Part shown: positions 7,432 through 15,496 of the stretch, in pieces
Layout: every line of letters begins with the position of its first letter
Position numbering within the stretch: the stretch's first letter is position 1
Source: 2-12-FULL-41-16 sp964473715
GTDB taxonomy: Bacteria > Patescibacteriota > Patescibacteriia > Magasanikbacterales > UBA922
NCBI GenBank assembly: GCA_964473715.1
Contig: CAYYQC010000010.1
Coordinates: 1-25,368 of the forward strand
Reading direction: 5' to 3'
Length of the DNA: 25,368 nt
Program-made: the position numbers and the translations under genes
The notes under the pieces: model-generated
Told to the model about the DNA's origin: nothing
Databases searched by the model: none
The model's input: only the letters and a program-made list of their open reading frames with translations

Positions 7432-7478
7432 AAGAAAATAGACCTAAATCTGCTTTTTTCCGTTCATGATAACTAAGG

Positions 7479-7507
7479 ATTATAGGGGAAAGTTCTTATT
7501 TTGTCAA
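7479..7507 (-). promoter_or_regulatory. Perfect sigma70 consensus promoter for islet B
   Basis: On the minus strand: TTGACA, 17 bases, TATAAT, identical in boxes and spacing to the islet A promoter. It is predicted to start transcription near 7472. Confidence 0.88.
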
Positions 7508-7520
7508 TACACCCATCTAA

Positions 7521-7549
7521 TTGCCAAATCCCTAAAAAAGGCGTAGGAT
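7521..7549 (+). promoter_or_regulatory. Promoter of yhhQ and the ABC permease cluster
   Basis: TTGCCA, 17 bases, TAGGAT. It gives a leader of about 15 bases before the ATG at 7571 and lies back to back with the islet B promoter. Confidence 0.55.
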
Positions 7550-7570
7550 TGGGGACATAATTACATTTTT

Positions 7571-8254
7571 ATGGTCTCTCGTCAGTACAAACACCTCGAT
7601 ACCATTACTGCCCTTTTTGTCGCTATTCTCATGATTTCCAATGTTGCAGCCAGCAAAATCACGTCTTTTGGCCCATTTTCCTTTGATGCTGCCACTATCC
7701 TCTTCCCTCTTACCTATATTTTTGGCGATATTCTCACCGAAGTTTATGGGTATGCCCGTTCTAGAAAAGTTATTTGGTTAGGTATTGCGGCCAATATTTT
7801 ACTTGCCATCACTCTCATGGTCGTGACTAAACTTCCCCCAGCCGCAGATTGGCCACTCCAAGAATCTTTCCAAGCAATTTTAGGTCAAACTCCACGGATT
7901 GTTCTCGCCAGTATCCTGGCTTTCTTTGCTGGTGAATTTGCTAATTCATTTGTCCTCGCCAAACTTAAAGTTAAAACTGCCGGCAAATACCTTTGGCTCC
8001 GTACTATTGTTTCTACTTTGATTGGTGAAGGTATTGATACAGTTGTGTTTGTACTAGCTGCATTTTGGGGTGTGTTCCCAAATTCATTGGTCTGCACCAT
8101 GATTGCTTCTAATTATATTTTCAAAGTAGGACTTGAAACTCTCTTTACTCCAGTGACTTACGGCATTGTAGGCTGGTTAAAACGCGTAGAATCAGAAGAT
8201 TATTATGACCGCGACACCAACTTCAATCCATTCAGCACCAAAAACTCGGGCTAA
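7571..8254 (+). CDS. yhhQ: Queuosine precursor transporter (YhhQ/VUT family)
   Basis: This is a multi-helix inner-membrane transporter of the YhhQ family, which imports 7-deazaguanine queuosine precursors. Recognisable family blocks are MISNVAASKIT near the start, the FDAATILFPLTYIFGDILTEVYGYARSR region with the conserved D and E residues, and LRTIVSTLIGEGIDTVVF in the second half. Length (227 residues) is normal. No queuosine biosynthesis or tRNA-guanine transglycosylase gene is in the window, so a salvage role is inferred from the family only. Its last 50 bases overlap the first ABC permease gene, suggesting one transcript. Confidence 0.9.
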   Translation: MVSRQYKHLDTITALFVAILMISNVAASKITSFGPFSFDAATILFPLTYIFGDILTEVYGYARSRKVIWLGIAANILLAITLMVVTKLPPAADWPLQESFQAILGQTPRIVLASILAFFAGEFANSFVLAKLKVKTAGKYLWLRTIVSTLIGEGIDTVVFVLAAFWGVFPNSLVCTMIASNYIFKVGLETLFTPVTYGIVGWLKRVESEDYYDRDTNFNPFSTKNSG

Positions 8255-9038
8255 ATATTGGACTGCCTACAAAGCTAGCCTGTCCACTTTTTTACAGTAC
8301 CGACTCAATTTGGCTTTATATTCCATTGGACATGTTATTAGTATAACTGCCCTTTATTTTTTGTGGGCAGCGATTTATGAGTCTGGTCACAACTTAGGAA
8401 ATTACACTTTTCAAGAAATCCTCGCGTACTATATTTTAATTGCTTTACTCCGCCTCACTATTAATGAAGGCACAGGCATGGCTTTTCAAACCACCAATGA
8501 AATTAAAGAAGGTACCATCACTCCGTATTTAACCAGACCATTTTCCTATCCTCTCAGACAATTCGTGGATGTACTGGCCAAAACTACTTTGAACATTGCG
8601 ATTGTCGTGCCAATAGTAGTGATGGCTAGTATGTTTTTGGGATTAGGTGAATATTTGCCGCACGGTATTGCTATTGTATATGGCGTGGCTTGGAGTTTAC
8701 TGGCCCTACTGTTATATATTGTTATTTATTTTTTAGTAGCAGTTTTAAGTTTTTGGTTGGATCGCGTAGAAAGTTATATTTACGCAGTCATTGTATTATC
8801 CAATTTTTTCAATGGCTCGCTCATTCCATTAGATGTTTTTCCCCCTTGGTTTGTCACTATTAGTAACTGGCTACCATTTAAGTATTTAATGTTTGTGCCT
8901 ATTCAGGCATTTTTAGGCAGACAAACTTTTTCTGGCATTGATATGGTGATTGGTCTCAGCTGGTTAATTGTTTTAAGCGGACTAATTGCCATATTGTGGC
9001 AAAAAGGTTTAAAACAATACGAAAGCCAGGGAATTTAA
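8205..9038 (+). CDS. ABC-2 family permease 1 (DUF990-type)
   Basis: A 277-residue permease with about six membrane segments, of the PF06182-like ABC-2 type. Recognisable features are YRLNLALYSIGHVISITALYFLW in the first helix region, the cytoplasmic stretch NEIKEGTITPYLTRPFSYPL, the loop FNGSLIPLDVFPPWF and LPFKYLMFVPIQAFLGR, and the C-terminal tail KGLKQYESQGI. It resembles the third permease of the cluster (9827-10621). The start overlaps yhhQ by 50 bases; no later methionine would keep the first helix. Confidence 0.85.
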   Translation: MTATPTSIHSAPKTRAKYWTAYKASLSTFLQYRLNLALYSIGHVISITALYFLWAAIYESGHNLGNYTFQEILAYYILIALLRLTINEGTGMAFQTTNEIKEGTITPYLTRPFSYPLRQFVDVLAKTTLNIAIVVPIVVMASMFLGLGEYLPHGIAIVYGVAWSLLALLLYIVIYFLVAVLSFWLDRVESYIYAVIVLSNFFNGSLIPLDVFPPWFVTISNWLPFKYLMFVPIQAFLGRQTFSGIDMVIGLSWLIVLSGLIAILWQKGLKQYESQGI

Positions 9039-9039
9039 T

Positions 9040-9825
9040 ATGCGATATTTACGACTTTATCTTTCTTTTTTAAAAATTAATATTCAGAAAGCTTTGGCTT
9101 ATCGGAATAATTTTTTATTTGGATTAGGCATTACGGCTTTAGAATCAACGGCGGTTTTTATGACGGTAAGTGTCTTATTTAATCATGTACCCGATATTAA
9201 AGGCTGGTCATATCCAGACATGCTCGTGCTCACTGGAATTTTCATGCTTACCAATAGCATAAGTTGGTTATTATTTCGCGCTTCAGTAGAACAAATTGAT
9301 CAATTAATTAGCCGTGGTGATTTTGATTATTATTTAGTTAAACCCATTAGCAGTCAGTTTTTGGTCAGTGTTACGCGGATTGAGGTGGAAGATAGTGCAC
9401 GCGGATTAGTGGGCTTTGGACTAATTGGATTAGGTTTAGTAAAAGCGCAGCACATGCCGAGTTTGCTTGGGATATTGGGATTTGTCATTGCGTTCTTTTG
9501 CGCAGAAGCAATTTTATATTCTTTGCAATTGATTATTAAAACCGTGAGTTTTAGATCTATTCAGGGTTGGGGTTCTAATAATATTTTTTACCGACTTCAA
9601 GACACCAGTCAATTTCCACTCACTATTTACCGTGGTTTTGCGCGCTTGGTATACACCGCCATTGTCCCAATGTTATTTGTGACCACAGTTCCAGCCCAAT
9701 TATTGCTAGGCAAAGTGAGCGCAATTTGGATATTGTGGGCAATGATAGCGGCCAGTGGTATATTGTTAGTAGCCCGAACCATTTGGCGTGCAACTATAAA
9801 AACATATTCCAGTGCTTCCAGCTAA
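9040..9825 (+). CDS. ABC-2 family permease 2 (DUF990-type)
   Basis: A 261-residue membrane protein starting one base after the preceding stop (TAATATG junction). The N-terminus FLKINIQKALAYRNNFLFG, the segment DQLISRGDFDYYLVKPIS and the C-terminal TIKTYSSASS match the pattern of the fourth permease (10623-11411). Permeases 1/2 and 3/4 thus look like two tandem heterodimer pairs. The substrate is not known for this family. Confidence 0.83.
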   Translation: MRYLRLYLSFLKINIQKALAYRNNFLFGLGITALESTAVFMTVSVLFNHVPDIKGWSYPDMLVLTGIFMLTNSISWLLFRASVEQIDQLISRGDFDYYLVKPISSQFLVSVTRIEVEDSARGLVGFGLIGLGLVKAQHMPSLLGILGFVIAFFCAEAILYSLQLIIKTVSFRSIQGWGSNNIFYRLQDTSQFPLTIYRGFARLVYTAIVPMLFVTTVPAQLLLGKVSAIWILWAMIAASGILLVARTIWRATIKTYSSASS

Positions 9826-9826
9826 T

Positions 9827-10621
9827 ATGAAAAAATACTGGCAATTACTTAGCATGTTCACCACCCGGTACCTAACCTACCGCGCCCGGGTGTTTATTTG
9901 GATTTTTACTGATTCAGCTCAGTATTTGTTATTTCCCTTTTTGTGGGTAGCGATTTTTGCGACCAGTGCACCACCAGCCGGATATTCAGTGCAAAGTTTA
10001 GTAACCTACTATATTATGATGGCCGTAGTTTCCACTGGCTATTTATCTCACTGTGCCAGGCACGTACGCACTGAAATTCATAATGGTATTGTGAGTCGTC
10101 GCCTGAGTGTTCCCTTCCCCTATTTTCAAACTATTTTAATGGCCGAGATTTCTTATAAAGTTTTATCTTCAGTTATTGCCATAAGTGAAATTCTACTTCT
10201 TTTTATATTTGGTCGAGGTTATCTTTATTTCCCTGATTCAGCCTGGCAAGTAATCGCTTTTATCATTAGCATACTATTTACCTTTATCATTTCGCATATT
10301 ATTCAATTCATAATTGGTTTATCCAGTATCTGGTTTGGGGATATTAAATCAATTCAAACTTTGGAAGAAATTGTTAATTCAATCTTTTCTGGACGCTTGG
10401 CTCCACTGGCTTTTTTACCCTTTGGTTTTCAGGCCGTCGCCAATTATTTACCCTTTAAATATTTAGCCTTTATTCCGGCCCAGATTTTTGTAGGGCAAAT
10501 TCCTCTCAGTGAAGTTCCAAAAATTTTCCTCATTGGCTTACTGTGGATTGTTGTTTTAGCAGTACTTACCCAATTTATGTGGTCCCGTGGTTTAAAACGC
10601 TACGAAGGTGGTGAACTGTAA
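9827..10621 (+). CDS. ABC-2 family permease 3 (DUF990-type)
   Basis: A 264-residue permease, apparently a paralogue of permease 1. It shares a helix ending in LFPFLWVAIF, the block VRTEIHNGIVSRRLSVPF (compare EIKEGTITPYLTRPF), LPFKYLAFIPAQIFVG and the tail RGLKRYEGGEL. I place the start at the ATG in the TAATATG junction rather than an ATG five codons upstream inside the previous gene, because the protein then begins MKKYW, like permease 4 (MKKYL). Confidence 0.83.
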   Translation: MKKYWQLLSMFTTRYLTYRARVFIWIFTDSAQYLLFPFLWVAIFATSAPPAGYSVQSLVTYYIMMAVVSTGYLSHCARHVRTEIHNGIVSRRLSVPFPYFQTILMAEISYKVLSSVIAISEILLLFIFGRGYLYFPDSAWQVIAFIISILFTFIISHIIQFIIGLSSIWFGDIKSIQTLEEIVNSIFSGRLAPLAFLPFGFQAVANYLPFKYLAFIPAQIFVGQIPLSEVPKIFLIGLLWIVVLAVLTQFMWSRGLKRYEGGEL

Positions 10622-10622
10622 T

Positions 10623-11411
10623 ATGAAAAAATATTTAAAAATCTACGCCATTTTAATAAAAAACGCGGTTTCGCGCGAAGCTCAATTTCGGGCTGACTCG
10701 ATCATGAATTGGATTACCCACCTCTTATTCTTAGGTTTTTTATTCGTTCTATTTGATATTTTATTTAAATTTACCAAAGTAATTGATGGTTGGAGTAAAC
10801 CAGAAGTTTTTTTACTGGTCGTTATTTTTACACTCTCAGCACACATATTTCAATTTTTTTTTCGTGACAACATGTCAGAAATTCCTGATATTATTACTGA
10901 TGGTAAATTAGACATCTATTTGATTTCCCCAATCAATACTGTTTTTCTAATCATTTCCCGCCAAGTCGCCACCAAATCAGTCATGCGCATTATTACTCAA
11001 AGCATTTTACTAGCCTGGCTATTATCTACCTACGACTTTGGTTTTACTTTAACTTCCAGTCTTGGTCTCATTGTACTCATGATTGCTGGCCTCGCGATTC
11101 AAACCGCTTTTTACCTAATTATTAACACGCTTAGTTTTTGGTTTTTACGCATCGATAATATTAATGAGGCTTGGTTCAATCTTTCTCAGCTGGGCCGTTA
11201 CCCACTGTCGGTTTTGCCTCAGGCTTTTACCATTTTAACCCTAAGTTTATTTCCCATTGCTTACCAAAGTTATGTGCCCTTGGGTTTTGGCTTAGGTAAA
11301 TTAGATTGGCGTTTTTTTGTGGGCACCCTTTGTTTAGCAATCATTATCTGGATCATTGCCCTAAAATTCTGGAAGCTTGGTTTAAAAAAATACGAAAGCG
11401 CATCAAGCTAA
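10623..11411 (+). CDS. ABC-2 family permease 4 (DUF990-type)
   Basis: A 262-residue paralogue of permease 2, with ILIKNAVSREAQFRADSIMNW, the cytoplasmic block DIITDGKLDIYLISPINTVF and the tail LGLKKYESASS. The start is again at a TAATATG junction, one base after the previous stop. The next gene encodes the only ATPase of the cluster. Confidence 0.83.
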   Translation: MKKYLKIYAILIKNAVSREAQFRADSIMNWITHLLFLGFLFVLFDILFKFTKVIDGWSKPEVFLLVVIFTLSAHIFQFFFRDNMSEIPDIITDGKLDIYLISPINTVFLIISRQVATKSVMRIITQSILLAWLLSTYDFGFTLTSSLGLIVLMIAGLAIQTAFYLIINTLSFWFLRIDNINEAWFNLSQLGRYPLSVLPQAFTILTLSLFPIAYQSYVPLGFGLGKLDWRFFVGTLCLAIIIWIIALKFWKLGLKKYESASS

Positions 11412-11412
11412 A

Positions 11413-11441
11413 TTGAATAATTTTAAACCACTTGTTACTAT
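11413..11441 (+). promoter_or_regulatory. Promoter of the ABC ATPase gene
   Basis: TTGAAT, 17 bases, TACTAT. The -10 ends 8 bases before the ATG at 11450, predicting an essentially leaderless mRNA that allows the ATPase to be transcribed apart from the permeases. Confidence 0.6.
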
Positions 11442-11449
11442 AAAATTAT

Positions 11450-12430
11450 ATGAATATTATTTCAGTCAAAAATCTCAACAAACGTTACGAATATTACCGC
11501 AAATCTTCTGGTTTATGGAACTCAGTCAAAAGTCTATTTCACCGCGAAAAACTATTTGTCGAAGCAGTCAAAGACATTTCTTTTAAGATTGACGAAGGTG
11601 AATTTGTGGGTTTTTTGGGTCCAAATGGCGCCGGCAAAACCACCACCCTTAAAATGCTGTCTGGTATTTTATACCCTACCAGCGGTGAGGCGACTGTATT
11701 AGGGTATGTGCCGAGTAAACGCCAGAGCGTTTTTCAAAAACAATTTGCTTTAGTAATGGGACAAAAAAACCAATTGTGGTGGGATTTACCTGCCATGGAA
11801 AGTTTTTTACTCAATCAAGCAATTTACGAAATTCCTGAAGACCAATTCCGCGCCACCCTTAATGAACTCACCGAATTATTAGAAATTAAAGATATTTTGG
11901 ATATTCCGGTTCGGAAATTATCACTTGGCCAACGCATGAAATGTGAATTAGCTGCTGCCCTACTTCACGGACCAAAAGTCTTATTTCTTGATGAGCCAAC
12001 GATTGGCCTTGATGTGGTTTCACAAAATAATATTCGTGAATTCCTTAAAAAATATAATCGTGAAAAAAAGATTACTATCATTCTCACTTCACATTACATG
12101 GAAGATGTGGCCGCGCTCTGTGAACGGGTGATTATTATTAATCATGGCCAAATGATGTACGATGGTTCACTCCGCGCTTTGATTGACGAACACATTGATT
12201 ATAAAGTTTTGGAAGTAACTTTTACAGAACCAGTTTCCGCAGCTACCCTTGGCGAATATGGCATAGTCAAAGAACACCAATCACAACGCGTGATTTTGGA
12301 AGTGCCAAAAGCCAAAGCCAAACAAATGGCCGCCGATATTCTGACAAAACTACCAGTTGATGATATACTTATCAATGAAGTGGGAATTGACGATGTGATT
12401 AGACGGATCTTTTTGCTTCAGAAAAAATAA
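11450..12430 (+). CDS. ABC-2 type transporter ATP-binding protein
   Basis: This 326-residue ATPase should drive the adjacent permeases. Walker A is GPNGAGKT (57-64), the signature is LSLGQ (157-161), Walker B VLFLDEP (177-183) and the switch histidine H215 in TSHYMED. The first 40 residues contain the extended segment YYRKSSGLWNSVKSLFHRE seen in ATPases paired with DUF990-type permeases. About 80 residues follow the nucleotide-binding domain as a C-terminal extension. It is the only ATPase next to four permeases. Confidence 0.95.
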   Translation: MNIISVKNLNKRYEYYRKSSGLWNSVKSLFHREKLFVEAVKDISFKIDEGEFVGFLGPNGAGKTTTLKMLSGILYPTSGEATVLGYVPSKRQSVFQKQFALVMGQKNQLWWDLPAMESFLLNQAIYEIPEDQFRATLNELTELLEIKDILDIPVRKLSLGQRMKCELAAALLHGPKVLFLDEPTIGLDVVSQNNIREFLKKYNREKKITIILTSHYMEDVAALCERVIIINHGQMMYDGSLRALIDEHIDYKVLEVTFTEPVSAATLGEYGIVKEHQSQRVILEVPKAKAKQMAADILTKLPVDDILINEVGIDDVIRRIFLLQKK

Positions 12431-12456
12431 TCTCAGCCTCTAATTAATTATATTGT

Positions 12457-13527
12457 ATGGCTAAAACCGAAATTGTAAGTTTTAACAAAATGCGCTCCGC
12501 CTTTTTCTTTGGCATGATCGCGATTTTGTCCATTGCCATGCTGTATTTGTTCGGGCCATTTTTCTACCCTATTTTCTGGGCTGCGGTGATTGCGGTCATG
12601 TTTTACCCCCATTATCAATGGTTAAATGGGTATTTAAAAATGCCAAATCTCAACGCAGCCATCATGGTAGGCTTAGTGATTTTAACTATTTTCATTCCAT
12701 TAGTGTTAATCTTCGCGCTTTTAGTAAGCCAAATTAGCAGTGTATATAGCAATTTAGATTTAAATGCTTTTGATAAACCATTGGCCTCGGCTAGTGAATG
12801 GCTTCAACACACTCCAGTTGCTGCCATGCTTCCTGCTTCTCCACAGGAATGGAGTGCTCAAGCCATAGAATTTGGTAATAAAATTGGTGGTTCTGCTTTG
12901 CAATATCTAAGTAGCTTTACCCAAAACTCATTTACCTTCTTATTCAATCTCTTCCTCATGTTTTACACTCTGTTCTTTTTCTTTCGTGATGGTGAAAAAT
13001 TACTCAAACGTCTCATGCATTTGTCTCCGCTTGGTGAAAAATATGAAGTCATGTTATACAATCATTTTACTTCCACTACTCGGGCCACCCTTAAAAGCAC
13101 TTTAATTGTTGGTACTGTTCAGGGTGCGCTTGGTGGAATTATGTTCTGGATTACTGGTGTACCAGGCGCTTTGGTTTGGGCAGTAATTATGATTATGTTC
13201 TCAATTGTTCCAGCCTTTGGTTCATTTGTCATTTGGCTACCTGCTGGTTTAATCATGTTAGCCTTAGGACATATCTGGCAAGGCGCAACAATTTTAGCAG
13301 TCGGCACCTTTGTCATTAGCACCATCGATAATCTTCTTCGTCCACCACTCATTGGTAAAGATATTGAAATGCACCCTCTCTTGGTTTTATTCTCTACCCT
13401 TGGTGGTATTTTCCTCTTTGGAATTTCTGGATTTGTGATTGGACCAGTTCTCGCTTCCCTCTACCTCGCGACTATGAGTATTTACGACCATTATTACAAA
13501 ACTGAATTAGACTTGGAACATAAATAA
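12457..13527 (+). CDS. AI-2E (PerM/UPF0118) family transporter
   Basis: A 356-residue polytopic membrane protein with the family's layout: two to three N-terminal helices (GPFFYPIFWAAVIAVMFYPH), a soluble central section (about residues 95-160), then a helical C-terminal half with FFFRDGEKLLKRL, GTVQGALGGIMFWITGVPGAL, LRPPLIGKDIEMHPLLVLFS and GGIFLFGISGFVIGPVLAS. Members of this family export autoinducer-2 or act as Na+/H+ antiporters, and the actual substrate here is unknown. It lies 26 bases after the ATPase stop and ends at a strong terminator. Confidence 0.92.
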   Translation: MAKTEIVSFNKMRSAFFFGMIAILSIAMLYLFGPFFYPIFWAAVIAVMFYPHYQWLNGYLKMPNLNAAIMVGLVILTIFIPLVLIFALLVSQISSVYSNLDLNAFDKPLASASEWLQHTPVAAMLPASPQEWSAQAIEFGNKIGGSALQYLSSFTQNSFTFLFNLFLMFYTLFFFFRDGEKLLKRLMHLSPLGEKYEVMLYNHFTSTTRATLKSTLIVGTVQGALGGIMFWITGVPGALVWAVIMIMFSIVPAFGSFVIWLPAGLIMLALGHIWQGATILAVGTFVISTIDNLLRPPLIGKDIEMHPLLVLFSTLGGIFLFGISGFVIGPVLASLYLATMSIYDHYYKTELDLEHK

Positions 13528-13540
13528 TTATTTAAGAATT

Positions 13541-13575
13541 AAAAAAGCCCACCTGCAAAACAGTTGGGCTTTTTT
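13541..13575. terminator. Bidirectional intrinsic terminator
   Basis: AAAAAAGCCCA / TGGGCTTTTTT, an 11-bp stem extended by an inner CTG/CAG. It ends the AI-2E gene and, on the other strand, the islet C transcript. Confidence 0.9.
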
Positions 13576-13601
13576 GATAAAAATGGTTGGGCGGCGAGCG
13601 A

Positions 13602-13622
13602 GCGCGTCGTCGTCCAACGCGC
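13602..13622 (-). other. GC-rich hairpin after islet C gene
   Basis: GCGCGT (13602-13607) pairs with ACGCGC (13617-13622) just past the stop of the small zinc-ribbon gene. It is comparable in place to the hairpins after islets A, B and D. Confidence 0.4.
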
Positions 13623-13626
13623 ACAC

Positions 13627-13776
13627 TCACCGCTTAAGTCCCTTTCCAGGTTCTGGCGTTGCGGGCATGATGACCTCATGACCACAACGCTTGTGGCAGT
13701 AGACATTTCCCTGAGCCTCCTCACGGACGAGGACGTATGTCACGGTAAGCCCACACCGAGGACAGTATCGATTCAT
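13627..13776 (-). CDS. Small zinc-ribbon protein of GC-rich islet C
   Basis: A 49-residue protein with two cysteine clusters, CPRCG (C5 and C8) and YCHKRCGHE, separated by about 18 residues, as in zinc ribbons. The open frame runs upstream to 13836, but the methionine at 13776 has a strong Shine-Dalgarno (GGAGG, 5-base spacer) and the sequence before it turns AT-rich, so the shorter form is preferred. The C-terminal tail PATPEPGKGLKR is likely disordered. Possible roles are nucleic-acid binding or protein contact; no specific function is claimed. It is convergent with the AI-2E gene. Confidence 0.7.
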   Translation of the reverse strand: MNRYCPRCGLTVTYVLVREEAQGNVYCHKRCGHEVIMPATPEPGKGLKR

Positions 13777-13781
13777 TTTCC

Positions 13782-13786
13782 CCTCC
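13782..13786 (-). promoter_or_regulatory. Strong Shine-Dalgarno of islet C gene
   Basis: GGAGG on the minus strand, 5 bases before the ATG at 13776. It decides between this start and the ATG at 13836, which has no such site. Confidence 0.8.
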
Positions 13787-13861
13787 CGAGGAATCTTACT
13801 CGCCGACCAGCCGGCAAAGTTATTATTTCTTACCATATATTTTTATATTAATCAAGACTAC

Positions 13862-13890
13862 TAGCCAATTAAAAATAAAATCGCTACAAT
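13862..13890 (+). promoter_or_regulatory. Promoter of the polysaccharide-lyase-like gene
   Basis: TAGCCA, 17 bases, TACAAT. The -10 ends 9 bases before the ATG at 13900, another near-leaderless arrangement. Confidence 0.5.
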
Positions 13891-13899
13891 ACTTTCAAT

Positions 13900-14613
13900 A
13901 TGTTAGAGAAATTTACACCACCCGAAGCTAGAGAGAATTCACACGAACTTGAGGATACCTTTGAAGGACCCAGCCTAGCCCCAATTTGGAATACCAAAAG
14001 AATTACCGAGGGACGTTGGGAATTTACTAATGAAGTATCTAATGATGAACAAAAAGTTCTCAAAATTACTTTGTCTCCGGGCGACCTACCGAGTATTGGT
14101 GACAAAAACAACCCTCGCGAACGCGCGGAAATTTCTGAAACCAAAGAAATATCTGTACCACCAGAAACCAAAGCCACTTATTCTTTTCGCTTTTATATTC
14201 CTGATGATTTTCCCATTGAAGGTGAAAATGTAGTGATTGCGCAAATTAAACAACCAGTGAACAATAAAGAGCACCCGATTATTTCTTTACGCTGTTATGG
14301 AAATACTTTAAAACTAGTGGTTGTTGAAGGGGATCAAAATGAAACCAATAAACACAAGCTTTCCATGCCATACACTACTAATGAATGGCACTCAGTGAGT
14401 ATTAGTTATGAGTTTAAAAAAGATCGAACTGGAGCATGCACAGTAACGCTTGATGACCAAGAACCACAGACCTATAGCGGTCATATGGGGTATGATCACC
14501 TATCTCGAGAAGGAATGTATTTTAAAATGGGAATTTATCGTCCAGCCGTACCAAAAGAACAAAGTATTTATTTCTCCAATTTTAAACGAGAAATAGAAAA
14601 GCCAGGCAATTAA
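13900..14613 (+). CDS. Polysaccharide-lyase-like jelly-roll protein (PF14099-like)
   Basis: A 237-residue all-beta protein resembling the heparin-lyase-I/glucuronan-lyase type fold. Supporting blocks are the N-terminal DTFEGPSLAPIWN, NPRERAEISE (an R-x-E motif on the active-site face in these lyases), ATYSFRFYIPDDFP, VVIAQIKQP, the strand pair NEWHSVSISYEF, and GMYFKMGIYRP near the C-terminus. There is no signal peptide or anchor, so it may be cytoplasmic, be exported by another route, or be only a carbohydrate-binding relative. Catalysis is not proven from sequence. It is monocistronic, between islet C and tRNA-Leu. Confidence 0.72.
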   Translation: MLEKFTPPEARENSHELEDTFEGPSLAPIWNTKRITEGRWEFTNEVSNDEQKVLKITLSPGDLPSIGDKNNPRERAEISETKEISVPPETKATYSFRFYIPDDFPIEGENVVIAQIKQPVNNKEHPIISLRCYGNTLKLVVVEGDQNETNKHKLSMPYTTNEWHSVSISYEFKKDRTGACTVTLDDQEPQTYSGHMGYDHLSREGMYFKMGIYRPAVPKEQSIYFSNFKREIEKPGN

Positions 14614-14630
14614 CCTGACTCATCAATTTG

Positions 14631-14713
14631 TGCCGCGGGCGGGACTCGAACCCGCATGCCCTTACGGACGGGGGATTTTAAGTCCCCAGCGTATACCATT
14701 TCGCCACCACGGC
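14631..14713 (-). tRNA. tRNA-Leu (anticodon UAA)
   Basis: On the minus strand the acceptor GCCGTGG pairs with CCGCGGC (one G-U). The anticodon stem GGGGA/TCCCC encloses CTTAAAA with anticodon TAA. The T arm GCGGGTTCGAGTCCCGC is canonical, and the long variable arm (GTCC/GGGC) marks a class II leucine tRNA. CCA is not encoded: the bases after the discriminator A are CAA. Confidence 0.95.
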
Positions 14714-14722
14714 AGCAGGGAT

Positions 14723-14751
14723 ATACTATCAAAGGTTGGGAAGGATTTCAA
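14723..14751 (-). promoter_or_regulatory. Promoter of tRNA-Leu
   Basis: On the minus strand: TTGAAA, 17 bases, TAGTAT. It ends 9 bases before the mature 5' end, so little or no 5' leader would need to be removed. Confidence 0.6.
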
Positions 14752-14784
14752 GCCTTATTCTTGATGCCTAATTTTAACCTACGA

Positions 14785-15495
14785 CTAATTATATTTTTGA
14801 GCAATCAATAGTGCGGTATTCCACTGACTAAACTCATAAACCACTTTAAAACCAGCCTCCTTGAGCCACGCGCGATAATTTTCAATGGTTTTAAGATCAT
14901 TCAAAAATTGGTGATGATAAGCCCAATCCATTAAGACTTTATCGTTTACCGCATTTTCAGCCAGGTAATGATAATGTTTGCAATTATTAAAAGCCGCCAG
15001 ATGTTTATCGGTATATGTTACCAAGTCACCAAGAACAAAAAATCCATTTGGTTTAATCTGCCTATGCATTCTTTTTAGCAGACGACGTGTACCCACACTT
15101 GTTTGGTGGTGCAAACCAATTACTGTCATTACTATGTCATACTGTTGGTTAAATTTTACCAGAGAAAAATCACCCAAAATATAGTGTACATTTTTTCCAC
15201 CCATGCGTTTGCGAGCCCCGGCTAACATTTGTTTTGAAAAATCAACCAAATCAAAATGAGTATTTGGAAAAACATCTCGCACTAGCGCGCTGGTAATTGC
15301 CGTGCCTGTGCCCAAATCTAAAATCTGTATAGTCTGAGTTGGTAAATATTTTTTTAACAAAAACTTACATAGCCGCTCGTGCAATTCCTGATGTGCCGGA
15401 ATTGCCCGCACAATATCACGATCATATTGATTACGAGTATACCGATCATAATTCAAGTCACTTGGTTTAACATTCGTAGTCTTGGAAATATTCAT
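14785..15495 (-). CDS. Class I SAM-dependent methyltransferase
   Basis: A 236-residue Rossmann-fold methyltransferase. Motif I is DLGTGTA (60-66), followed by the acidic residue of motif II (DLVDFS), GDFSLVKF and the post-motif block DIVMTVIGLHHQ and IKPNGFFVLGDLV. It resembles Methyltransf_11/25 proteins that act on small molecules or lipids; the substrate is unknown. It starts one base after the stop of the cysteine-desulfurase-like gene (TAATATG junction), so the two are likely co-translated. A tRNA promoter follows downstream. Confidence 0.88.
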   Translation of the reverse strand: MNISKTTNVKPSDLNYDRYTRNQYDRDIVRAIPAHQELHERLCKFLLKKYLPTQTIQILDLGTGTAITSALVRDVFPNTHFDLVDFSKQMLAGARKRMGGKNVHYILGDFSLVKFNQQYDIVMTVIGLHHQTSVGTRRLLKRMHRQIKPNGFFVLGDLVTYTDKHLAAFNNCKHYHYLAENAVNDKVLMDWAYHHQFLNDLKTIENYRAWLKEAGFKVVYEFSQWNTALLIAQKYN

Positions 15496-15496
15496 A

